The notes beneath the pieces are model-generated. The model did no database searches. It saw only the letters and a list, made by a program, of their open reading frames with translations, and had not been told where the DNA came from. A program made the position numbers and the translations under genes. 9,240 bases of DNA from Pseudofrankia asymbiotica (GTDB lineage Bacteria > Actinomycetota > Actinomycetes > Frankiales > Frankiaceae): assembly GCF_001983105.1 (NCBI RefSeq), contig NZ_MOMC01000013.1, positions 63,332 to 72,571 on the forward strand. Direction: 5' to 3'. This document shows positions 1 through 7,700 of this stretch, piece after piece (the stretch's first letter is position 1; every line of letters starts with the position of its first letter).

Positions 1-1
1 G

Positions 2-913
<912 letters not shown>

Positions 914-948
914 GTCGGGCGGTCCGGGTCGACGCCTCGCCCAGGACA

Positions 949-988
949 CGTCAACCCGCCGGGCCGCCGGCCGCCTGGGTTGGCGACG
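949..988 (+). terminator. GC-rich hairpin after guaB, possible terminator
   Basis: CAACCC (952-957) and GGGTTG (977-982) are perfect inverted repeats 36 bases after the guaB stop. Between them lies a very GC-rich segment, and CGTC/GACG at 949-952 and 985-988 could extend the pairing imperfectly. There is no T-run. Actinobacterial terminators often lack one, so this is a possible intrinsic terminator for guaB, but GC-rich DNA forms such short hairpins often by chance. Confidence 0.3.
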
Positions 989-997
989 TTCACAACC

Positions 998-1031
998 TGG
1001 TGACCACGCTGGGCTGGTGACCACGCTGGGC
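998..1031 (+). repeat. 17-bp perfect tandem duplication
   Basis: The unit TGGTGACCACGCTGGGC occurs twice without mismatch or gap (998-1014 and 1015-1031), in the non-coding gap between guaB and guaB3. It probably arose by slippage or a small duplication. It adds an in-frame GTG (1017) that makes an apparent long upstream extension of guaB3, which is not considered real. Confidence 0.85.
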
Positions 1032-1277
1032 CCGCAGGCGCCGGAGAGCTGCGCCCGGACTAGTGACGGTCCAGCGGCACGCCGCCGGGCTGGCCCGGAG
1101 GCGCGCCTCGCGGAGGCCCCGCCCACGAGCGAAGCGAGGTGGGCTGGGCCGCAGCGAGGTCGCCGGAGGGCACGTGAGCGGAGGAGGACACAGCCCGGAG
1201 GTAGCCTGCGAGCCCCCAGGCGAGCAGGCTGCCGGAGGGCTGTGCCCGGACGGAGCGAACCAGAGAGAGAGCCAGCG

Positions 1278-2402
1278 TTGGCTGAGGTTGAGATCGGTAT
1301 CGGTAAGAGCGCGCGGGTGGGGTACGACCTCGCCGCGGTCGGCATCGTCCCGTCGCGGCGGACCAGGGACCCAGCGGACGTCTCGCTGGCCTGGCAGGTG
1401 GACGCGTACCACTTCGACCTGCCCATCGTCGCGGCGGCCGCTGACGCCGTCAGCTCGCCGGACACGGCGATCACCATGGGCAAGCTCGGTGGCCTCGGCA
1501 TCCTGCACGTCGAGGGGCTCTGGACCCGGCACGAGGATCCGCTGCCGCTGGTCGCCGAGCTGGCGGGCCTCCCGGCGGAGGCCGCCACCCGCCGGCTGCG
1601 CGAGCTCTACCGGGCGCCGATCCGCCCCGAGCTGATCGCCGAGCGGCTCGGGCAGGTGCGCGACGCCGGGCTGGTCACCGCGGCCGCGCTGCGGCCCCAG
1701 AAAGTCAGGGCACTGTTCGGTGACATCCTCGCCGCCCAGGCGGACCTGCTCGTCATTCACGGCCCGGCCGTCTCGGCCGAGCACCAGTCGACGCGAACCG
1801 AGCCGCTGAACCTCAAGCGCTTCATCGGCGACATCGACATCCCGGTGCTGGTCGGTGGCTGCGCGTCGTTCTCCACCGCGCTGCACCTCATGCGCACCGG
1901 CGCGGCGGGCGTCATCGTCGGCGTCGGCACCGGCGGCGGCGACGCGAACCGCGCCGAGCTCGGAATCGGTGTGGGTCTCGCGACCGCGATCGCCGATGCC
2001 GCCGGGGCCCGGATGCGGTATCTCGACGAGTCCGGCGGTCGGTATGTCCATGTCATCGCACACGGCGATCTGCGCACCGGTGGGGACATCGCGAAGGCCG
2101 TGGCCTGCGGCGCCGACGCCGTGATGATCGACGGCGCGCTCGCCGCGGCCGCCGACGCCCCGGGGCAGGGTGGCCTGTGGTCGATGGACGTCCTGCACTC
2201 CGACCTGCCCAGGGGCCGGTGGGAGCCGGTGGAGCGGGCCGGCACGGTCGAGCAGATCCTCGTCGGTGCGGACCTGTCCGGAGCCGTCGGCGGGGTCAGC
2301 CTGGCCGGCGCGCTGCGGGCCGCCATGGCCACCACCGGTTACGCCACCCTCAAGGAGTTCCAGAAGGCCGAGATCATGCTCGCTTCCCCGCCCATCGGCT
2401 GA
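1278..2402 (+). CDS. guaB3: GuaB3 family IMP dehydrogenase-like protein
   Basis: An IMP dehydrogenase/GMP reductase-family TIM barrel of 374 residues without CBS domains, the length normal for actinobacterial GuaB3. The start is set at TTG 1278: it gives the family N-terminus (AEVEIGIGKSARVGYDLAAV, then IVPSRRTR), and a purine-rich GAGAGAGAG lies 8-16 bases upstream. An in-frame GTG at 1017 would add 87 Arg/Pro-rich residues read through repeats and is rejected. Family blocks: KLGGLGILHVEGL, PVLVGGCASF, GGRYVHVIAHGD, AVACGADAVMIDGA, and the C-terminal GYATLKEFQKAEI. The loop that in true IMP dehydrogenases reads GPGSICTT here reads GTGGGDANRAELG, with Asp222 where Cys is expected; the only cysteines are 195 and 277. 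The usual covalent mechanism is therefore unlikely. The family relation is certain; the reaction (GMP reductase-like, altered dehydrogenase, or regulatory) cannot be decided here. Confidence 0.92.
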   Translation: MAEVEIGIGKSARVGYDLAAVGIVPSRRTRDPADVSLAWQVDAYHFDLPIVAAAADAVSSPDTAITMGKLGGLGILHVEGLWTRHEDPLPLVAELAGLPAEAATRRLRELYRAPIRPELIAERLGQVRDAGLVTAAALRPQKVRALFGDILAAQADLLVIHGPAVSAEHQSTRTEPLNLKRFIGDIDIPVLVGGCASFSTALHLMRTGAAGVIVGVGTGGGDANRAELGIGVGLATAIADAAGARMRYLDESGGRYVHVIAHGDLRTGGDIAKAVACGADAVMIDGALAAAADAPGQGGLWSMDVLHSDLPRGRWEPVERAGTVEQILVGADLSGAVGGVSLAGALRAAMATTGYATLKEFQKAEIMLASPPIG

Positions 2403-2426
2403 CCAGCTCGCCGGCGTCGGGCACAC

Positions 2427-2455
2427 TTGCCAGATGTCCGTTGTGGCCATATTGT
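2427..2455 (+). promoter_or_regulatory. Candidate housekeeping promoter for the four-cysteine membrane protein
   Basis: TTGCCA (2427-2432) and TATTGT (2450-2455) are separated by 17 bases, matching the vegetative sigma consensus at 5/6 and 4/6 positions. This is one of the few AT-leaning spots in the window and lies just after the guaB3 stop. Transcription would start near 2462 and give a leader of about 220 bases before ATG 2683, containing the hairpin at 2550-2597. It is the best promoter match I found in the window. Confidence 0.5.
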
Positions 2456-2549
2456 CCAGATCGCGATGGGCGCGGCGGCGGGTCGTCCCGCGCGGGAACC
2501 GCCCTCCGCACAGGAAGTAGGCGCGCGAAGCGGCCCTGTGAGCGGCGGC

Positions 2550-2597
2550 GGTGAGCCGGGGGCGCTCCTGTGTGAGCCAGGAGTGCTCTTGCTCACC
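2550..2597 (+). promoter_or_regulatory. Two-tier hairpin in the leader of the membrane protein gene
   Basis: An inner stem of nine pairs with one G-U (2562-2570 with 2578-2586, core CTCCTG/CAGGAG, loop TGTGAGC) sits inside an outer perfect 7-bp stem GGTGAGC (2550-2556) with GCTCACC (2591-2597). It lies between the candidate promoter and the start codon and could be a leader RNA structure; it could instead terminate guaB3 transcription, although no T-run follows. No known riboswitch class is recognised. Confidence 0.45.
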
Positions 2598-2682
2598 GGA
2601 TCGCAACGGAATACCCCCGCAGCTGTGCCCGCGCCGCTCGTGGCACCCTTGGAGCGTCCGTCTCCACTCCGAAGGATCACAC

Positions 2683-4329
2683 ATGCGCCTCGACGAGCAT
2701 GGCCGCTGGGTCAGCGATGATGGCGCCTACGTGTGGGACGAGAGCGCCCAGACCTGGCAGCCCACGTCCCGCCCGCCAGGCGGTGCGGCGGCCTCCGGAG
2801 CGGTGAACCCCGCGGCCGCGCCTCGCCCGGGCGGGGCCACCGGCGCCTACGGCTCCGCCGGCACCGGCCAGCGACCGGCCACGCCGGGGGACGCGGGCGG
2901 CTATGGCGGCCGGCCGGGAACGGGCCAGCAGGCCTACACCGAGCCGAGGACCGGCAGCTTCCCCTTGTTCGGCTCCGAGGAGCGCACCGGCAGAGACCGG
3001 GAGGCGACCTGGTCTCCGGTCACCGGCCCATATCCCCAGCCTGGCCGGGCTGGGGGCTTCGCGGCCGACAGCCACCCGCTGGACGCCGGCACCGAGTGGC
3101 GCGGCGGTCCGGCCCCGGCCAGGGGTGGAGTGCCGGAACGCGGCGGATCCCCCGCTGACCACGAGCCGGGCGGGCCCTCCTCCCCTGGCTCGGTGGGTGG
3201 CGGCGCGGGCTCCACGGGCCAGTCCCGTGCCTGGCCGGCCCGGGACCCGTCGGGCACCGGGCCCTACGACCGGCCCGACCCGCTCGCCACCGGCACGGAT
3301 CGCGGCTACGACCGCGCCGACCCGCTGACGGGGCCCTTCGGCCGCGCCGACCCGCTCGGCACCGGGTCCGGCACCGGCAGCTGGGCGCGCGACACGGGCC
3401 GGGGCGGCTCTGGGCGAGGTGGGTCCGGCACCGGTCCGGGGGCGAGCCGAGGCGGTCCGGGCACCGGCCCCAGCGCGAGCCGCGGTGGCCCGGCACTGAC
3501 CGGCCCGCTCGACAGCCCCGGCACCGAGGCGATGAACCGGCCGACCACTCCCGTGGTGGGCCGACAGGGCGTGACCGGCCCGTCGCCGGAGGATCCAACA
3601 CGCACCGGCGTTCGTGGCTCTTCCCGGCTCGGCGACGCCAGCTCGGGAGGTTCGGGCCGGTTCGTCGCGGCGTCGCCCGCCAAGAGCGGCGCCGGCACCG
3701 GACCCCGCGCCGCTTCTCCCCCCGAGGGACGCACGCTCGACCGAGGCCGCGCCCGCGACCTGGACCGCGACGCACCCGGTCTGCTCGATGATGATGACCG
3801 CGACGAGGACGTCGACGCGACCGACGGCCCCGCCTGGCGGGGCGCGCGCGACCGACTGCGGGGCCTGGCCGGCGGGCGGCCCGGCTCCGCCCACGATGAG
3901 GACGTCCTCGACGATGACGACGACGGGGATGACGACGAGGACGTCCAGGAGAACCGCGGCGGTCTCGTCGAGAGGCTGAAGACGGGCCGTGGCCGGGCTC
4001 TCGTCTTCGGCGCGGCGGCGCTCGTCGTGGTGCTGGTCGCTGTCATCCTGCTTCTGAAGGTGACTGGCGGTGACGACAGCTCGCCCAAGGGGGGCACCGG
4101 CACGTCCACCACAGCAGGCGGCAAGTACGACGACTCGGTCCGCAAGACCTACCTCGATACCTGCGTCGGGGGCAACAACGGCATGACGAACTACTGCAAC
4201 TGCACCCTGGACAAGCTCGAGGCCGGCTACAGCCAGGACGACTTCCTGCGCCTGAACGCCGACGTCCAGTCGGCCGCGGCCCAACGGGTGATCAAGGACA
4301 TTCGTCAGGCCTGCGAGAAGCTCAAGTAG
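2683..4329 (+). CDS. Single-pass membrane protein with disordered linker and four-cysteine outer domain
   Basis: A 548-residue protein that I do not recognise as a named family. ATG 2683 is chosen because GAAGGA (2671-2676) lies six bases upstream and because the downstream paralogue aligns from this methionine. Order: an N-terminal Trp/Asp motif (DEHGRWVSDDG at 4-14, WD at 18-19, W25-Q-P27); about 340 residues rich in Gly, Pro, Ser, Thr and Arg, with R-x-DPL repeats at 197-225 and two 11-residue repeats at 249-270; acidic runs at 369-381 and 405-420; a basic stretch ending KTGRGR at 438; a membrane helix at about 439-458; then an outer part with cysteines 494, 505, 507 and 544 (spacing C-x10-C-x1-C-x36-C) in a helical-looking domain. 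Basic residues before the helix predict N-terminus inside and C-terminus outside. Even cysteine number suggests two disulfides. Function is unknown; a tethered sensor or envelope protein is a guess. Confidence 0.85.
   Translation: MRLDEHGRWVSDDGAYVWDESAQTWQPTSRPPGGAAASGAVNPAAAPRPGGATGAYGSAGTGQRPATPGDAGGYGGRPGTGQQAYTEPRTGSFPLFGSEERTGRDREATWSPVTGPYPQPGRAGGFAADSHPLDAGTEWRGGPAPARGGVPERGGSPADHEPGGPSSPGSVGGGAGSTGQSRAWPARDPSGTGPYDRPDPLATGTDRGYDRADPLTGPFGRADPLGTGSGTGSWARDTGRGGSGRGGSGTGPGASRGGPGTGPSASRGGPALTGPLDSPGTEAMNRPTTPVVGRQGVTGPSPEDPTRTGVRGSSRLGDASSGGSGRFVAASPAKSGAGTGPRAASPPEGRTLDRGRARDLDRDAPGLLDDDDRDEDVDATDGPAWRGARDRLRGLAGGRPGSAHDEDVLDDDDDGDDDEDVQENRGGLVERLKTGRGRALVFGAAALVVVLVAVILLLKVTGGDDSSPKGGTGTSTTAGGKYDDSVRKTYLDTCVGGNNGMTNYCNCTLDKLEAGYSQDDFLRLNADVQSAAAQRVIKDIRQACEKLK
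3427..3492 (+). repeat. Two 33-bp in-frame repeats within the disordered region
   Basis: Two adjacent 33-base units (3427-3459 and 3460-3492) encode GTGPGASRGGP and GTGPSASRGGP. The DNA differs at several positions, mostly third bases, so the duplication is not recent or has been kept at protein level. It lies in the Gly/Ser-rich linker of the four-cysteine membrane protein. Confidence 0.8.
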
Positions 4330-4336
4330 GGCCGGG

Positions 4337-4435
4337 GCACGGGACGCCTCGACCACTGGACGCTCCGAGCCCGACCAGATCTGGTCGCCGGGCCCGTGCG
4401 GACCGCGGGGCAGCCTCGATCAGGCTCGCCGCGGT
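4337..4435 (+). terminator. Pair of strong hairpins after the four-cysteine protein gene
   Basis: Hairpin 1 is centred on the perfect 16-bp palindrome CGACCAGATCTGGTCG (4372-4387), with flanking GCCCG (4369-4373) and CGGGC (4389-4393) adding stem; an outer GCACGGG (4337-4343) and CCCGTGC (4393-4399) could pair as well. Hairpin 2 pairs ACCGCGG (4402-4408) with CCGCGGT (4429-4435) and AGCCT (4412-4416) with AGGCT (4422-4426) around the loop CGATC. They begin 8 bases after the stop codon. No T-run follows, but a double hairpin at this place is most simply a terminator. The symmetric GAxxAGATCTxxTC-like core could also be a protein-binding site. Confidence 0.55.
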
Positions 4436-4616
4436 AGGCGCGTCTGGCGGGTCGGCTGGTGATCCCGGCCGGGTCTGCCTGGGCGGTGAAGGTCGCCGGT
4501 CAGGTCATGAGCACCCCGCGTGGGACCGCTCCGTCCGGCATCAGTCGGGATTTTTCCAGCGTGCGGTGGTGGGACGCGGGGCGCCCGGTGGGTCCGGGTT
4601 CGCGCGCTGGATGGGG

Positions 4617-4639
4617 CAGGTCATACTGGTAGATGACCT
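4617..4639. promoter_or_regulatory. Candidate operator AGGTCAT-N8-ATGACCT overlapping a weak -10
   Basis: AGGTCAT (4618-4624) and ATGACCT (4633-4639) form a perfect 7-bp inverted repeat with an 8-base spacer, the size of a dimeric regulator site. A further half site in the same context, CAGGTCAT, lies at 4501-4508. CATACT (4622-4627) inside the palindrome could serve as a -10 box, with only a poor -35 (TTCGCG, 4599-4604). If so, a bound protein would block the promoter of the 1232-residue protein gene, with a leader of about 110 bases. The regulator family is not identified. Confidence 0.4.
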
Positions 4640-4744
4640 TTAGTCGGCTTCGCCGGGACTCGTGACGTTCCCGCCTTCGAGAGATTCGACATCCGCGCTC
4701 CACGGCCGCTAGACGCGGCGTGGCACTGAGCAGGGGGGCAGGGG

Positions 4745-7700
4745 TTGCCCACCGACGACCACGGCCGCTTGCTGAGCGATGACGGTGTCTGGGCCTGGGA
4801 TGCCGCGTCCCATCAATGGGTTCCACGGGCGGGGCAGCCCGCCGTTCCCGTCGTGCCCGTGACGGCGAGCCGCGACGACTTCTTCGCGGTCGAGCGGGTC
4901 AACGTGCCCGAGCCGTCCTCCCACGCCAGCTCGGCCGCGACGCCCATCGCCCCAAGCACGGCAGCGTCCGAGTGGGATCCGCGCGCGGCAAGCGAGCCGG
5001 CCGCCGCCGCGCGGCCCGGCGCCGCCGGGAGCGGGACGCCCTCGCCCATCGAACCGCGCGCGGACCTGGACCCGTTCGCGGTCGACTCCCCCTGGAACGG
5101 CTCCTACGGCAACAGGGACACGGGGCTGTCCGTCACGGCGATCGACGTCGGGCCGGACATACCCGCCGCCGTCCCACCGCCGGCGACGGCGAGCCAAGAC
5201 CCCCGGTCAGCCACCGGCTATCAGCCGGGCCCGGCGCATCCTGAGTCGCGGGTCCACGAAGCGCCGGACCACGGCCGGCCGGACTACGGCGGACCGGGCT
5301 ACGGCGGACCGGGCTACGGCCAGCCGGACCATGGCGCGCGGACCGCCCAGGCGCCGTACCTTCCACCGGGGCCGTCGCCGACCGCGACCGCCTACCGGTC
5401 ACCGACCGTCGCCTCGCCACCGGCACCGTCGGCCGTCGCGCCCTCGCCGACACCGCCTTCCGCGCCGTCGTCATCGCCGTGGTCGACGCGGCCTGGTCAG
5501 GGGGACGCATCGGTCGGTGGCGCGGCCTCGGCGGCGCCTAGCTCCCGTCCGGCGAGCGGTCCCTTCCACCTGGGGCCGTCACAGAGCTCCTGGCAGACGT
5601 CCCCGCGGACCGCCCGGATCGCCGACCCGTCAGCAGACCACCCAGCAGACCTCCCAGCAGACCTCCCAGATCGGCTTCGCCAATCCGGCAGGGACCCCGG
5701 GCCTCGCCAATCCGGCAGGGACCCCGGGCCTGGCCGATCCGGCGGGGACCTGGTCGCCGATCCGAGGGCGGCCTCGAATCCCGTCGAGCCGCCGGGCGCC
5801 CCGGGCCTCGCCGGCCCGGGAGGGGCCTCGGGGTCGGTGCGCGTCGACGGTGACCCGCGCGGCCGGCCAGCCGGCGCGCCAGGCGGCTTCCCCGCGGCGG
5901 GGGGTGTCTCGCCCTGGGAATCCGGGCCGCGGGCCGCTGGAGCGCCCGTTCCGGGAGCCCCGACCGCGGGCGTGGTCGCCCTCAGCGGTCCGGCGGGCGC
6001 TGGCGCTCCCTGGGCGCGGGTGTCCCCCGAACCCAAGGCGCCCGCGTCCCCAGCGGGCGCGCACCTCGGTTCCCGGCCACCGGGCACGATGGGCGACGAA
6101 CGCCCGCCGAACATCTTCTTCACCCCGGCGCGGGGGCTTCCTCGGCCGACGACCGGGACGCCCGCTCCCGGCGCGCCGGGCTTCCCCGGCGGGGGCATGC
6201 CGGCCGGCACGCCCGGCGATCCGCGCACCCACGCCGGTCCCGGGGAGAGCCGCGTGCCTTACGGCGGCGGTCCGGGCGACCACGCCGCCGCGCCGCCGCC
6301 GTCCCCGTGGAGGACACCCGGGGTGGACCCCGGTTCCGCCGGGGCATCCGCGCCCGTGAGCGGCGCCGGGTGGGCAGCGCCGCTCGCCGCGACGCCGTCG
6401 GACGCAGCCAGACGAGCCCCCGAAGGCCCGCCAGGCCCGGGCTGGCGCTCGCCGGCCCCGCCGATCACCGATCGGACCGGTACGCGGGCATCAGTGCCAC
6501 ACGCACGTGCCTCCAGTACGCCGGCGGGCAGGCCCATCATCGACCCACGTGACCCTTTGGGCACCGGCGACCTCGTCGGCCTGCCCCGGCACCCTTCCCA
6601 TGCCGGCGGCGCGCCGAGCGGACCGACACCCAGCCGCCCGGTCCCTGGCCACCCTGTCCCTGGCGGCCCCGTCCCTGGCGGCCCGCTGCCCGGTGGCCCC
6701 ATCTCTGGAGGCGTTCCTGGCGGCCCCGTTCCTGGCGGCCCCATGGCCGGCGGCCCTGTCCCTGGCGGTCGGGCTCCCGTCCCCGCGCCGCCCGGGCGGC
6801 GTGTCGAGGGACTCAGCGGGGCCCAGAACGTTAAAACGCTTCGTCCCGGTACGGGACCGGCGGAGCGGGGGCTGCCGCCGGGAGCGGCCGCTCCGGCGCC
6901 GTGGGGACGGGCGGGCGGCGAGATCGCGTCGGCCGCGCGGGACGGGGACCACCAGGCAGGCGGCGGAGGTCGACGAGCTCGCCGCCGCGACGAGGCGATG
7001 GGCCCACCCGGAGGGGCGCAGGCCGCGGGGTTCCCGGCGCCCGAGCGAGCCGGGACGGGGCGGCAGCCCACGCCACTGGCACCGCGGGCCGACGGATCCT
7101 CCACAGGCGCCTCAGGCGTCTCAGCGGTCCCGCGGGAGGCTCGAGACGGCGGGGGCGGCCCGTTGACGCCGACGGGCGAGCGGGCCAAGGCGTCGCGCCG
7201 GCTCGCCTCGGTCGAGATGACCTCGATCCTGTCCAGGACGGCCGGCAGCCTGCCGCGGCGCGGCGCGACGCGCAGCGTGCCGGCGGACCGGCGCCGGACG
7301 CCGAACGCGATGACCGACTCCATGAGCCTGCAGGCGGTCACCCCCGAGGCGGTGGCCGATGCTCCCGAGCGCACGGGGGGCCGCCGGGCGCGCGGTGGCC
7401 AGGACCGGAGCGGCACGGCGACCGGGTCGAGGACCGGCCCCAGAACCGGCCCGAAGACCGCCCGCGGGACGCGGGACGCCGGCAGGTCCGACGAGCCGCT
7501 CGCCGATCGAGGCCCGGCGGCTGGTCCTGCCGGGGAGTCCCGCGGCCTGAAGCCGGGTCCTGACGCGGGCGGCGCGCGGGGTGGGCAGCACGAGGACGGG
7601 CCGCGGACGCGGTTCGGCGGTTCCGCGGCGGCCCTGGACCCACTCACCGACCCTGAGGGCAGAGGCGCCCGGGAGGCCGTTCGTTCCGGTGATGACGCGC

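Larger units (their letters stand above)
914..1277. other. Non-coding gap guaB-guaB3 with inverted repeats (1121-1144 and 1189-1244)
   Basis: No convincing gene fits in this 364-base stretch. It contains the hairpin at 949-988, the 17-bp duplication, and a palindromic cluster. First element: GCCCAC (1121-1126) and GTGGGC (1139-1144) flank the loop GAGCGAAGCGAG. Second element: CACAGCCC (1189-1196) pairs with GGGCTGTG (1237-1244), and inside it AGCCTGC (1203-1209) pairs with GCAGGCT (1224-1230), giving a two-tier stem with a 6/6 internal loop. GCCGGAGGGC occurs twice (1162-1171 and 1231-1240). The arrangement resembles a dispersed intergenic repeat or a structured leader of guaB3. I see no clear -35/-10 pair. 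Confidence 0.55.
4330..4744. other. Non-coding gap between the two membrane protein genes
   Basis: This 415-base stretch has no credible gene. From left to right it holds the double hairpin (4337-4435), a lone CAGGTCAT (4501-4508), a short T-run (4551-4555) without an obvious hairpin before it, the palindromic CAGGTCAT site (4617-4639), and AGGGGGG (4732-4738), the ribosome binding site of the next gene. A minus-strand open frame here runs into the next gene and looks like a shadow. Confidence 0.6.

Noticed and set aside
1017..1277. GTG-started extension adding 87 residues to GuaB3
   Set aside because: It starts inside the 17-bp duplication, reads through inverted repeats, is Arg/Pro-rich and matches nothing in the family; TTG 1278 gives the known N-terminus and normal length.
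2589..2616. Second promoter (TTGCTC with an ATACCC-like -10) before the four-cysteine protein gene
   Set aside because: The -10 match is poor and the region overlaps the hairpin; the pair at 2427-2455 is much better.
2551..2682. GTG-started extension adding 44 residues to the four-cysteine membrane protein
   Set aside because: It lies within the leader hairpin; ATG 2683 has a good ribosome binding site and aligns with residue 1 of the paralogue.
990..2684. 564-residue minus-strand open frame opposite guaB3
   Set aside because: It is exactly opposite a gene of certain family and shows no protein-like features of its own.
2677..4356. 559-residue open frame on the minus strand opposite the four-cysteine protein gene
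   Set aside because: Long antisense frames arise routinely opposite GC-rich genes; it has no recognisable domain, and the + frame has the right codon bias, membrane helix and conserved motif.
4500..4826. 108-residue minus-strand open frame in the gap before the 1232-residue protein gene
   Set aside because: Overlaps the start of that gene, has no ribosome binding site recognised and has Arg-rich shadow-like composition.
5631..5755. CRISPR-like or mobile-element array from the regular tandem repeats
   Set aside because: Units are contiguous with no spacers and are multiples of three inside a coding region; these are coding tandem repeats.
6259..7647. 462-residue minus-strand open frame, and other long antisense and shifted frames across 4745-8443
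   Set aside because: Low-complexity Pro/Arg/Ala shadows of the + strand repeats with no start signal or domain; the + frame carries the membrane helix and the paralogue motif.
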